Positions 7,378 through 14,765 are shown, counted from the stretch's first letter. The stretch: DNA of 22,088 nucleotides from Lentisphaeria bacterium UBA1776 (GCA_002314605.1 DCGO01000075.1:32699-54786), one strand, 5' to 3'. Notes: generated from the sequence alone by a model not told the origin. Translations and numbers: made by a program.

Positions 7378-10134
7378 TTAACGCTCCTGTTTCCGCTGCA
7401 GCAGGATCCCGAACCCGCAGACGATCACGATCTCCAGCAGCAGGATCCCGGTGGGTGTCATGAGATCCGCAAGGTGCAGTCCCTTGTTGAAAACGCCCCG
7501 GCTGATCAGCAGCATGTGAGTGGTGGGATAGATTTGTCCGATGATGGCGGCGATGCTCCCGTCATTCACCACCGGCTTGCTCAGGCCGCACAGCTGGGAA
7601 GCCGGGAGCATGGTGGCGATCATGCTGAGGAAGATCACGGCAATCTGACTTTTGGTCACGGAACTGCAGAGCATGCCGCATCCGGTGGAGATGACGCAGT
7701 AGGCCAGAAGCGTCCCGGCCAGCAGCAGAGTACTTCCTTTCAGCGGCACCTGAAAGAAAATTACCGCCATCAGCACCAGCAGTACGGCACTGGCAAAGGA
7801 AAAGAGAATGTAGGGGACCTGTTTCCCCAGCAGAAATTCCGCCTTGCTCATGGGGGTTGTGTAGAGGTTGATGATGGACCCCAGTTCCTTCTCCCGGACC
7901 ACCGACAGCGCGGCCAGCACCGCCGGGATCATCATAAGCAGCAGGGGGATTACTGCAGGAACCATGGCCGGAAGACTTTTGACGTCCGGATTGTAGCGGT
8001 AGCGGTTCTGGATTTGCAGATCGGAGTATTGCGATGGAACGGGGCTTCTTTGGGCATATCCCTTCAACCACATGTAATGCAGACCTTCGATGTAGCCGTT
8101 GATGGTCTCGGCATTGGAGGGTTCCCCACCGTCCACCCAGAAGGCGATGGAGGGCTTTTTCCCCCGTTGGACATTGGCGCCGAACCCGGGGGGGATCTCC
8201 ACCACCAGCTGAAGTTCGCCGCTTTTCATGCGGCGGTCCATTTCATCATGACTGCTTACCGGCGGGCACGCCTTGAAATACCTTGAGCCGCGCAGACTCT
8301 GCAGATAGTTCTGACTCAGCATGCTCTGATCATGGTCCAGTACGGCGAATTTGATGTTCTCCACATCCAGATTGATACCGTAGCCGATAACGATCATCAG
8401 GATGATCGCTCCGAAGAGTGCCAGCGTGGCCCGGATCCGGTCCCGCCTCAGCTCCAGCATCTCCCGCCAGCAGCATGCGTAAAATCTGCTGAAATCAAAA
8501 ATGTGTTCACTGAACCAGTCCGTCTTTTTTTCCGGGGCCGGTTCCGGTTTTTCCGCACCGGTTCCGGAGGCCGCGGCGGCGGCATCGGCAGCCCCGCTGT
8601 CGGCATCTTCCAGATAGCCGATGAAAGCATCTTCCAGCGTGGCGGCATGACGGGCTTTTATCAGGGCATCCGGCGTGTCGCAGGCAAGGGATTTGCCGGC
8701 ATGCATGAGTGAAATACGGTCACACCGGGCGGCTTCATTCATAAAGTGGGTGGTGATGAAGACCGTCACCTTGTCCCGGCGGGAAAGTTCGATAATGAGT
8801 TCCCAGAAGGTATCCCGGGCCACCGGATCCACTCCGCTGGTGGGTTCGTCCAGGATCAGGATCTGCGGCTTGTGGATGACGGCTGCCGCCAGGGACATGC
8901 GCTGTTTGATCCCCAGCGGCAGATCCGCAGGGGGCCGGTCCTCCACTTCCTTCAGACCGAAGCGTTCAATCATGGCATTGACCCGTCCCGGGATCACTTC
9001 TTCCGGGACATCGTACAAGCTGCCATACAGTTCCAGATTTTGCCGGACAGTCAGTTCCCCGTACAGAGAAAACAGCTGGGTCATGTAGCCCAGGCGCTTG
9101 CGGGTCTCCAGACTGGTCCCGTCAATGGGTGTTCCGAAGAGCCACGCCTGACCTTCGGTGGCCGGAGCAAGGCCGGTAAGCATCCGCATCGTGGTGGTCT
9201 TGCCGCAGCCGTTGGAGCCGAGAAACCCGAAGATCTCGCCCTCGCGGATCCGGAAACTCACATGATCCACGGCGGTGAAATCCCCGAAACGCTTGGTTAG
9301 ATCCCTGGCCTCAATGGAAATGTCGCCGCCGGATTCCAGAGGAGGAACCACCAGATCGTGGTGTCCGGCCCTGCGGGATTCCGGGAGAAGCCGGATAAAG
9401 GCGCTGTCCAGATCACTGCAGCCGGTCTTTTCCAGAATGGCTCCGGGGGTGCCGGTGTCGAGAATGCACCCGGAGTCCATGGCGATCAATTCGTCAAAGC
9501 GTTGAGCTTCGTCCATGTAAGCCGTGGCCACAATGACGCTCAAATCCGGCTGTTCCTGCCGGATGTTGGCGATCAGGTCCCAGAACTGCCGGCGGGCCAG
9601 CGGGTCCACCCCTGTGGTGGGCTCGTCCAGTACCAGCAGGTCCGGGTCGTGGATCAGGGAACAGCAGAGGCCCAGCTTCTGCTTCATGCCGCCGGAGAGT
9701 TTTCCTGCCGGACGGTCGAGAAAACGGTAGAGACCGGTACTTTGGGTGAGCCGGTCGATCCGGCGGCGGCGTTCTTCGGCTTCCTGACCGAAAAGACGGG
9801 CAAAAAACTGGAGGTTCTCTTCCACTGTCAGGGTGAAATAGAGGTTTTTGCCCAGTCCCTGAGGCATGTAGGCGATCTTGGGACAGATCCGGCGGCGGTG
9901 TTCTTCGCTGCGCATGTCTCCTCCAAGGACGAAGAGCGAGCCGGTCTGCATGACATGGCATCCGGTGATGAGGGAGAGCAACGTTGATTTGCCCACCCCG
10001 TCCGGACCGATGAGTCCGACGGTTCTCCGTGCCGGGATCGCCAGTGAAATATGGTCGATACCGAGAGTTTTTCCGTAATGCAGCGTGAGATCGCGGAACT
10101 CGACCACCGGCGTTACAGCGGAATCCTGTGTCAT
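7378..10134 (-). CDS. rbbA: RbbA/YhiH-like fusion: two ABC ATPase domains plus ABC-2 permease
   Basis: A 918-residue fusion with the architecture and length of E. coli RbbA (YhiH, about 911 aa). The first ATPase domain has Walker A GPDGVGKST (43-51), signature LSGGM (146-150) and Walker B LLVLDEP (166-172). The second has Walker A GSNGCGKTT (307-315), Walker B ILILDEP (425-431) and a degenerate signature, LPLGIKQRM, where LSGGQ is expected. An Ala/Pro-rich linker (about 510-540) leads to a membrane domain with an N-terminal helix near 570-585, a periplasmic loop and C-terminal helices. The ATG at 10134 has AGGGGA upstream and sits 42 nt after the adaptor gene. RbbA was described in E. coli as a ribosome-associated ATPase, but the fusion with a permease and the HlyD neighbour point to export. 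The symbol is by architecture and gene order, not proven orthology. Confidence 0.85.
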   Translation of the reverse strand: MTQDSAVTPVVEFRDLTLHYGKTLGIDHISLAIPARRTVGLIGPDGVGKSTLLSLITGCHVMQTGSLFVLGGDMRSEEHRRRICPKIAYMPQGLGKNLYFTLTVEENLQFFARLFGQEAEERRRRIDRLTQSTGLYRFLDRPAGKLSGGMKQKLGLCCSLIHDPDLLVLDEPTTGVDPLARRQFWDLIANIRQEQPDLSVIVATAYMDEAQRFDELIAMDSGCILDTGTPGAILEKTGCSDLDSAFIRLLPESRRAGHHDLVVPPLESGGDISIEARDLTKRFGDFTAVDHVSFRIREGEIFGFLGSNGCGKTTTMRMLTGLAPATEGQAWLFGTPIDGTSLETRKRLGYMTQLFSLYGELTVRQNLELYGSLYDVPEEVIPGRVNAMIERFGLKEVEDRPPADLPLGIKQRMSLAAAVIHKPQILILDEPTSGVDPVARDTFWELIIELSRRDKVTVFITTHFMNEAARCDRISLMHAGKSLACDTPDALIKARHAATLEDAFIGYLEDADSGAADAAAAASGTGAEKPEPAPEKKTDWFSEHIFDFSRFYACCWREMLELRRDRIRATLALFGAIILMIVIGYGINLDVENIKFAVLDHDQSMLSQNYLQSLRGSRYFKACPPVSSHDEMDRRMKSGELQLVVEIPPGFGANVQRGKKPSIAFWVDGGEPSNAETINGYIEGLHYMWLKGYAQRSPVPSQYSDLQIQNRYRYNPDVKSLPAMVPAVIPLLLMMIPAVLAALSVVREKELGSIINLYTTPMSKAEFLLGKQVPYILFSFASAVLLVLMAVIFFQVPLKGSTLLLAGTLLAYCVISTGCGMLCSSVTKSQIAVIFLSMIATMLPASQLCGLSKPVVNDGSIAAIIGQIYPTTHMLLISRGVFNKGLHLADLMTPTGILLLEIVIVCGFGILLQRKQER

Positions 10135-10176
10135 ATTATCCCCTGATGCAAATGGAACCCGTATCCGGTCCGGTGT

Positions 10177-11169
10177 TTACTGCGCTTTTTCGCGAAGGAC
10201 CTTCAGCGGGGCGTCTTTCCACGATGCTTCGGGATCGACTTTGACCCAGGCGACCCCCGGGAGCCCGGTTTTGACGTCATCAAGATATTTCAGAAGCTCC
10301 TTGGCATCCAGACTGGCCTTGATCCGGAACATCATCTTTTCCCGTTCGACCCGGGTTTCCACGCTCTTTGGGGTAAACTGCGCCACCGGGTCGATGAAGG
10401 TCACCTTGGCGTCAATGGGGTAATCCGGCGCGGCGTCAAAGATCAGCTTGACTTCCGCGCCCATCCGGACCTGTCCGGCAATCTGAGTCGGGAGGAAAAA
10501 GGTCATGTAGGTATCCGTGAGATTCACCAGGTTCATGGCACGCCCGCCGGCGGCAAGCACCTCGCCCTCCTGGGCAAGCTTGTACTGAATGCGCCCGTCG
10601 TGACGGGCGGTCAGAAGACAGTCCCGGATATCCTCCCGGATCCGCTGCAGTTCGGCTTTCTGGCTGGCCAGTTTCCCTTCGGCGGCAATGACGCTGGCTT
10701 TGGCGTATTCCAGCTGTGCCAGGGTGTTCTTGTAGTTGGTTTCCGCTTCATCAAAGGCCTTCTGGCTTACGGCGCCGGTAGCTACCAGGGATTTCTGGCG
10801 GATATATTCCTTGTTTGCCCCGTCAAAGGCGCTTTGGGTGAGTTTGACATGGGCCTTGGCCATGGCCAGTTCGCCCTCTTTTTCCATGATGGCGGCAACT
10901 GTGCCTGCCTCGTTGGCTTTCAGCGTCCGGTCCCGCATCTGGACAAGTTTATCGCCTTTGTGGACGATCTGACCGGTTTTTACGAAGATCTTTTCCACCC
11001 GTTCCGGCAGCCGGGTGGAGATATAGACCTCGGTGGCTTCCAGACGTCCGTTGCCGCTGTAGAATTTGGGATATCTGAGTTCCTGCTGTTTCCTGTAGTC
11101 CGTATAGAAATAAATCCCCAGTGCGGCAGCGGCAGCCAGCACGATCAGTACGACATAACGCTTCTTCAT
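10177..11169 (-). CDS. HlyD-family membrane fusion protein, YhiI-like
   Basis: A 330-residue periplasmic adaptor with a single N-terminal membrane anchor (YVVLIVLAAAAALGIYFYT). Next come a lipoyl/barrel-sandwich half (NGRLEATEVYISTRLPERVE, VKTGQIVHKGDKLVQM), a long alpha-helical hairpin (about 90-185: AMAKAHVKLTQSAFDGANKE through GKLASQKAELQRIRED), and the second half (ARHDGRIQYKLAQEGEVL) with a beta-barrel. It should bridge the inner-membrane ABC permeases to the outer membrane; no TolC gene is in view. The frame runs open to 11409, but ATG 11169 has GGAGG 5 nt upstream and gives a correct anchor; 11172 is the adjacent alternative. First gene of the yhiI-rbbA-yhhJ-like operon, transcribed from 11210-11238. 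Confidence 0.85.
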   Translation of the reverse strand: MKKRYVVLIVLAAAAALGIYFYTDYRKQQELRYPKFYSGNGRLEATEVYISTRLPERVEKIFVKTGQIVHKGDKLVQMRDRTLKANEAGTVAAIMEKEGELAMAKAHVKLTQSAFDGANKEYIRQKSLVATGAVSQKAFDEAETNYKNTLAQLEYAKASVIAAEGKLASQKAELQRIREDIRDCLLTARHDGRIQYKLAQEGEVLAAGGRAMNLVNLTDTYMTFFLPTQIAGQVRMGAEVKLIFDAAPDYPIDAKVTFIDPVAQFTPKSVETRVEREKMMFRIKASLDAKELLKYLDDVKTGLPGVAWVKVDPEASWKDAPLKVLREKAQ

Positions 11170-11199
11170 CATTTCCTCCGTTTCATCCTGAATTGGATC

Positions 11200-11217
11200 T
11201 GTATGTGATAAGATACA
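11200..11217. promoter_or_regulatory. Candidate operator over the export promoter
   Basis: TGTAT (11200-11204) and ATACA (11213-11217) form an inverted repeat with an 8-bp centre that covers the -10 box at 11210-11215. A repressor bound here would block the export operon. No regulator gene is adjacent, and 5-bp arms are short, so this is tentative. Confidence 0.3.
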
Positions 11218-11238
11218 TGTTGAATCTGAAAATTTCAA
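11210..11238 (-). promoter_or_regulatory. Promoter of the export operon
   Basis: Minus-strand -35 box TTGAAA (11233-11238), 17-bp spacer, and -10 box TATCTT (11210-11215). This places the transcription start about 35 nt before the adaptor ATG at 11169 and rules out the long upstream extension of that frame. Confidence 0.6.
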
Positions 11239-11258
11239 GGACTTTTTTATTTTTTTGC

Positions 11259-11287
11259 TTGACAGAGCGTCCCTGCTGATGTATGGT
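11259..11287 (+). promoter_or_regulatory. Promoter of the trp leader
   Basis: Consensus -35 box TTGACA (11259-11264), exactly 17 bp, and -10 box TATGGT (11282-11287). The predicted start falls at about 11293-11296, at or immediately before the leader-peptide ATG. Confidence 0.65.
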
Positions 11288-11295
11288 AACGCACC

Positions 11296-11346
11296 ATGAA
11301 AAATTTCAGCTGCACATCTGCAAAAAATTACTGGTGCTGGCGGTAA
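11296..11346 (+). CDS. trpL: trp leader peptide, 16 aa with Trp-Cys-Trp
   Basis: The short frame encodes MKNFSCTSAKNYWCWR and stops with TAA. Trp, a rare residue, occurs at positions 13 and 15, just before the stop. Trp codons clustered at the end of a short leader peptide ahead of a tryptophan gene are the sensor of ribosome-mediated attenuation. The Trp codons (TGG at 11332-11334 and 11338-11340) lie at the start of the first attenuator hairpin and the stop codon lies in its loop. Because the predicted transcription start is only 0-3 nt upstream, there is no Shine-Dalgarno site; translation would have to be leaderless. Too short for gene finders, but strongly supported by context. Confidence 0.85.
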   Translation: MKNFSCTSAKNYWCWR

Positions 11347-11425
11347 CTCCGCCGGAGCCGGGATTTCTGCACTTGCAGCAGCAGGACTTGCGTATGGCGG
11401 ATTGAGCATTCAATCCGCTTTTTTT
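11337..11425 (+). promoter_or_regulatory. Tryptophan attenuator with mutually exclusive hairpins
   Basis: Segment 1, CTGGCGG (11337-11343), pairs with segment 2, CCGCCGG (11349-11355), around a 5-nt loop holding the leader stop codon (one T-G pair in seven). Segment 2 bases TCCGCC (11348-11353) can instead pair with GGCGGA (11396-11401), the 5' side of the terminator, making an antiterminator. Segments 3 and 4 form the terminator 11397-11418. Expected behaviour, by analogy with the enterobacterial trp operon: with scarce charged tRNA-Trp the ribosome stalls on the Trp codons, 2:3 forms and transcription continues. With plentiful Trp the ribosome reaches the stop and masks segment 2, and the terminator forms. 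Confidence 0.85.
11397..11425 (+). terminator. Rho-independent terminator of the attenuator
   Basis: A perfect 9-bp stem, GCGGATTGA (11397-11405) with TCAATCCGC (11410-11418), closes a GCAT loop and is followed by seven T residues (11419-11425). The reverse strand has A-rich sequence after the stem, so it acts only in the direction of trpB2. Confidence 0.92.
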
Positions 11426-11427
11426 AT

Positions 11428-11467
11428 TCCCTCTCTCCGGAAAAATTCGGACAGAGGGATTTTTTTT
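11428..11467 (+). terminator. Second, tandem terminator before trpB2
   Basis: TCCCTCT-C-TCCG (11428-11439) pairs with CGGA-C-AGAGGGA (11448-11459): seven plus four base pairs with one C/C mismatch and an 8-nt loop. Eight T residues follow (11460-11467). It begins 2 nt after the T-tract of the attenuator terminator and ends 14 nt before the trpB2 Shine-Dalgarno. CCGGAG (11352-11357), in attenuator segment 2, is complementary to CTCCGG (11435-11440), which could disrupt this stem; that is untested. Confidence 0.85.
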
Positions 11468-11494
11468 CGGGATCACAACAGAAAGGAGCAGAAA

Positions 11495-12877
11495 ATGCAG
11501 CAGGATCGCGAAATGAAAGAGCTTCCGTACAAGATCTTTTTGGAGGAAAAGGAACTGCCTTGTGCCTGGTACAATCTCCGGGCGGACATGCCGGTGAAGC
11601 CGGCACCTCTCCTGAATCCCGCCACAGGGGAGCCGGTTACGTCGCAGGAGCTGGAAAAAGTCTTCTGTTCTGAAGGCGTCCGGCAGGAGCTTGATGACGA
11701 ACACCCGTGGATCCCCATCCCGGAACCTGTGCGCGATTTCTACCGGGTCTATCGTCCATCGCCTTTGGTCCACGCGGAATTTCTGGAGAAACTCCTTGAT
11801 ACGCCCGCCCGGATCTTCTACAAGTTCGAGGGAAACAACACCTCCGGCAGCCACAAACTCAATTCCGCCGCCGCCCAGGCGTATTTCGTCAAGGCTCAGG
11901 GGCTGAAGGGGGTGACCACGGAGACCGGTGCCGGACAGTGGGGGACGGCTCTTTCCATGGCCTGCGCTTTTTTCGGACTGGAATGCAAGGTCTATATGGT
12001 CAAAGTTTCCTATGAGCAGAAGCCTTTCCGCCGGGAGGTCATGCGGACCTACGGTGCGGAGGTGACGCCGTCCCCCTCGGAAACCACGCAGGTCGGTCGG
12101 AAGATCCTGGCGGAATTCCCGGGGACCGGAGGCAGTCTCGGCTGTGCCATTTCCGAAGCGGCGGAGGCGGCGGTCACCCGGCCGGGCTACCGTTATGTGC
12201 TTGGCTCTGCGCTGAATCAGGTCATGCTGCACCAGAGCATTATCGGGCTGGAAACCAAGGCCGCGCTGGATAAATACGGGATCACGCCGGATGTCATTAT
12301 CGGCTGTGCCGGAGGCGGTTCCAATCTGGGCGGGCTCATTGCGCCTTTTGCCGGGGCCAAACTCCGCGGGGAGGCCGATTACCGGATGATCGCCGTGGAA
12401 CCGGTTTCCTGTCCGAGTTTCACCCGGGGTCGCTTCGCCTACGATTACTGCGATACCGGAAGGATCTGTCCGCTGGCAAAGATGTACACCCTTGGGAGTT
12501 CATTTATGCCTGCCCCGGAACATGCGGGAGGACTGCGCTACCACGGGATGAGTCCGGTTCTCTCACAGCTCTATCACGATCATGTGATCGAGGCCCGGAC
12601 GGTACGTCAGACGGAAGTCTTTGCCGCGGCGAGGGACTTTGCCAGAGTGGAGGGGATTTTGCCCGCTCCGGAAAGCAGCCATGCCATCCGGGCCGCCATG
12701 GACGAGGCGCTGGAGTGCCGGAAAACCGGGCGTCGCGAAACCATTGTCTTCGGTCTTACCGGGACCGGATACTTTGACATGAAGGCTTACGAGCGCTTCA
12801 ACAATGGAGAGATGCAGGACCTGCCCCTTTCTGATGAAGTTCTGACGGAAAGTCTGAACCGGCTTCCCCGGTTCTGA
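11495..12877 (+). CDS. trpB: Tryptophan synthase beta chain, TrpB2 type
   Basis: A 460-residue PLP enzyme that joins indole and L-serine to give L-tryptophan. The PLP lysine is K121 in GSHKLN, the catalytic glutamate E143 in TTETGAGQWG, and the phosphate-binding loop GGGSN is 273-277. The N-terminal extension of about 60 residues and the W in GAGQWG are marks of the TrpB2 subfamily rather than the operon-type TrpB1. The frame opens at 11402, but that lies in the attenuator; ATG 11495 has AAGGAG 7 nt upstream. No trpA or other trp gene is in view. Stand-alone TrpB2 proteins are thought to salvage indole or to serve with a distant TrpA. Control by the upstream Trp attenuator fits either role. 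Confidence 0.93.
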   Translation: MQQDREMKELPYKIFLEEKELPCAWYNLRADMPVKPAPLLNPATGEPVTSQELEKVFCSEGVRQELDDEHPWIPIPEPVRDFYRVYRPSPLVHAEFLEKLLDTPARIFYKFEGNNTSGSHKLNSAAAQAYFVKAQGLKGVTTETGAGQWGTALSMACAFFGLECKVYMVKVSYEQKPFRREVMRTYGAEVTPSPSETTQVGRKILAEFPGTGGSLGCAISEAAEAAVTRPGYRYVLGSALNQVMLHQSIIGLETKAALDKYGITPDVIIGCAGGGSNLGGLIAPFAGAKLRGEADYRMIAVEPVSCPSFTRGRFAYDYCDTGRICPLAKMYTLGSSFMPAPEHAGGLRYHGMSPVLSQLYHDHVIEARTVRQTEVFAAARDFARVEGILPAPESSHAIRAAMDEALECRKTGRRETIVFGLTGTGYFDMKAYERFNNGEMQDLPLSDEVLTESLNRLPRF

Positions 12878-12887
12878 CCGGTCCGAA

Positions 12888-12922
12888 CCCCTGCAGCTGC
12901 ACCGCAAGGCGGGCCGCAGGGG
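12888..12922 (+). other. Hairpin downstream of trpB2
   Basis: CCCCTGC (12888-12894) and GCAGGGG (12916-12922) form a perfect 7-bp stem starting 10 nt after the trpB2 stop. No U-tract follows, so it is at best a non-canonical terminator or an mRNA-stabilising stem. Confidence 0.4.
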
Positions 12923-12942
12923 CCGGATCGGATGTTGTCCGA

Positions 12943-12970
12943 TTGCAAAAATGCCGAAACGTGCTACTTT
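12943..12970 (+). promoter_or_regulatory. Weak candidate promoter for the lipoprotein-tadA pair
   Basis: TTGCAA (12943-12948), 16 bp, and TACTTT (12965-12970). Position before the gene at 13001 is suitable, but the -10 matches consensus at only three of six bases. Read-through from trpB2 is an alternative. Confidence 0.3.
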
Positions 12971-13000
12971 TATGCAGAACGCAAAAAAGAGGATGGACTC

Positions 13001-13393
13001 ATGATGAAAAAATTGCTGTCGTTTTTGGGAACGGCCTTCGCCGTAATGATGCTGGCAGCCGGCTGTGCGACGGAACGGCTTCCCGCGGAAGATATTGAAG
13101 TGCTGTCGGTCTGCAAGCGGGAAATAGCCATTCTTCAGTCTCAGGAATACCGTCCCAACAGCAAAATCAAGTACGATGCGGCCAAGTCGCTCCTTTCCAA
13201 GGTGGATTTTTCCTACACCCGGAGGGTGGAGACCCTGGATGCCATTTTCAGTTCCGTGGATGCCAGGGTGGACAACCCGAAATCCCAGACGCAGACGCTG
13301 AGTTTCTACTACCAGTATCAGAACCATTCCATTCTTTTTATTTTCCGGCGCTATCAGAATTTCGTTGTCAGTTTCAAGGTTGAAGAGAAGTGA
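13001..13393 (+). CDS. Small predicted lipoprotein of unknown function
   Basis: A 130-residue protein starting MMKKLLSFLG with a lipoprotein signal: a hydrophobic stretch ending MMLAAGC, with Cys22 as the lipidated residue. -3 is Ala rather than the usual Leu, an accepted variant. The mature part is charged, with a Tyr-rich region near the C-terminus (LSFYYQYQNHSILFIFRRY), and looks like a small alpha/beta domain. I do not recognise the family. The frame is open from 12932, but ATG 13001 is chosen for the signal peptide and for AGAGGA about 8 nt upstream. Its TGA stop (13391-13393) overlaps the GTG start of tadA by 4 nt, so the two are probably co-translated, although no functional link is obvious. 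Confidence 0.7.
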   Translation: MMKKLLSFLGTAFAVMMLAAGCATERLPAEDIEVLSVCKREIAILQSQEYRPNSKIKYDAAKSLLSKVDFSYTRRVETLDAIFSSVDARVDNPKSQTQTLSFYYQYQNHSILFIFRRYQNFVVSFKVEEK

Positions 13394-13872
13394 CTTCCGA
13401 TGAAGCCTGCATGGGTGAGGCCCTGAAGGAGGCCCGTTTGGCAGCTCAGGCGGGGGAGGTCCCCGTGGGAGCCGTAGCGGTGTTTCAGGGCAAAATCATC
13501 GCCCGGGCCGGAAATACGGTGGAAGCCGACGGCGACGCCACCTGCCATGCCGAGATCCGTCTTCTCCGGGAATGTGCTGCTGTTCTGGAGGACTGGCGCA
13601 TGGAGGATGTGGAGATTTTTGTCACAAAAGAACCCTGTGCCATGTGTGCCGGAGCCATGGTGAATGCCCGGGTGAAGCGGGTGGTTTACGGCATGCCGGA
13701 TCCCAGAAGCGGCGCCTGCGGTTCGGCGCTTGACGTTACAGGATTTTCCGGGATGCTCTGGCAGGTGGAAGTCCTTGGCGGGGTCCGTCAGGAAGAGTGC
13801 GGCGCCCTGATCCGGGATTTTTTCCGCAGTGTCCGCCTCCGGAAGAGGGATGAATCGCCGGGTAAGGCGTGA
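13390..13872 (+). CDS. tadA: tRNA-specific adenosine deaminase TadA
   Basis: A 160-residue zinc deaminase that converts A34 to inosine in the anticodon of tRNA-Arg(ACG). Zinc ligands are H53 in the HAE motif (53-55, E55 the proton shuttle) and C83/C86 in PCAMC. The following GAMVNARVKRVVYG and RSGACGS are typical of TadA. The start is GTG at 13390: the N-terminus it gives (MTSDEACMGEALKEARLAA, then GEVPVGAV) matches in register the N-terminus of Bacillus TadA, whereas the internal ATG at 13411 would truncate helix one. GTGA is shared with the lipoprotein stop. Convergent with the AraC gene, with 22 bp between stops and no clear terminator. Confidence 0.93.
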   Translation: MTSDEACMGEALKEARLAAQAGEVPVGAVAVFQGKIIARAGNTVEADGDATCHAEIRLLRECAAVLEDWRMEDVEIFVTKEPCAMCAGAMVNARVKRVVYGMPDPRSGACGSALDVTGFSGMLWQVEVLGGVRQEECGALIRDFFRSVRLRKRDESPGKA

Positions 13873-13894
13873 AAGGGCGCTGCGTCCGGACCGG

Positions 13895-14737
13895 TTATTT
13901 CCGCTCAGGAGACGGCATATTTCCTTTCCGCCTGGTCTGCCGTAATTCTCCGGGGGTTTCTCCGGTGATTTTCCGGATGACCCGGTAGAAATAAGTCTTG
14001 GACGAAAAACCGCACAATTCCGGCAGCTGTGCCGGCGGAATGTCCGTGTCGGAGAGGAGGCTCAGGGCTTCCTGGCAGCGGACATTGATGAGATAGTCGG
14101 AAAGGTTGATGCCGTAACGACTCCGGAAAACCCGGCCGGCCGTTACCCGGTGGCGGTCGATCCGTGCGGCAAGCACATCAACGTTCAGTTGGGGATCGTC
14201 AAATTCCTCGTCCACGACCCGTTTGAGTTCTTCCGCAAGATCCGGACGGCGGGAATTGGCCCTGATCCGTCTGGGGGTTCGGATATCCGTCAAAATTTTG
14301 AACGCCTCCTGCAGAATAAGCATCTGCCTTGCCGGCTTGCGGATATTTGCTTCAATGTTCTGAAACGGTTCATGGGGACAGCTGCCAGCACGCATGGCGC
14401 CGGGGGAGATCCCCAGGGCGGAAAACAGATTTCCCGCCTGCGGACCATCCAGTGTCAGCCACCGGTAATGAAACCCTTCCTGATCCGGCACATAGGAGTG
14501 GAGTGATCCCGGCGGATAATACCAGACCCATCCCGGTTTCAGCCGAAAACAGCCGCCGCCAAGCTGAAACTCGCCGCTGCCGGAAATACACCAGAAGATC
14601 TGGGCGAACGGAGCGATTTTCACCCGCTGGTGGTTGGGCGGATATTGCCGGCACTCTCCCACGCTCCGGACAAAAAAACCCAGATCGCCGGAGTACATCG
14701 AGAACAGCGCGGTACGGATTTCAGGTTTGATTTCCAT
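13895..14737 (-). CDS. AraC-family transcriptional regulator
   Basis: A 280-residue regulator. The N-terminal half is a cupin-type ligand-binding domain (about 40-130; ISGSGEFQLGGGCFRLKPGW, then YYPPGSLHSYVP), as in sugar-sensing members. The C-terminal half (about 168-270) holds two helix-turn-helix motifs: LNVDVLAARIDRHRVTAGRVF and, with the family hallmark, LPELCGFSSKTYFYRVIRKI followed by TGETPGELR. The frame is open to 14929, but that crosses the divergent promoter region; ATG 14737 starts a proper cupin domain. No good Shine-Dalgarno is visible, suggesting low expression. It is divergent from the C45/pseudopilin/glycan operon and probably controls it in response to a sugar; the direct repeats GCAATAAAAT between them are candidate sites. 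Confidence 0.88.
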   Translation of the reverse strand: MEIKPEIRTALFSMYSGDLGFFVRSVGECRQYPPNHQRVKIAPFAQIFWCISGSGEFQLGGGCFRLKPGWVWYYPPGSLHSYVPDQEGFHYRWLTLDGPQAGNLFSALGISPGAMRAGSCPHEPFQNIEANIRKPARQMLILQEAFKILTDIRTPRRIRANSRRPDLAEELKRVVDEEFDDPQLNVDVLAARIDRHRVTAGRVFRSRYGINLSDYLINVRCQEALSLLSDTDIPPAQLPELCGFSSKTYFYRVIRKITGETPGELRQTRRKGNMPSPERK

Positions 14738-14765
14738 ATTGCAATAAAATGCTTCAATTTTATAA

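Larger units (their letters stand above)
11170..11494. other. Divergent region: export promoter and trp leader
   Basis: These 325 bp hold the export-operon promoter and leader on the minus strand and, on the plus strand, a promoter, a leader-peptide gene, an attenuator and two consecutive terminators before trpB2. The individual elements are listed separately. Apart from the leader peptide there is no supported gene in it. Confidence 0.85.

Noticed and set aside
7375..8286. 303-codon plus-strand frame opposite the RbbA-like gene
   Set aside because: His/Gln/Asp-rich nonsense-like composition typical of an antisense shadow; the opposite strand encodes a clear ABC-2 permease domain.
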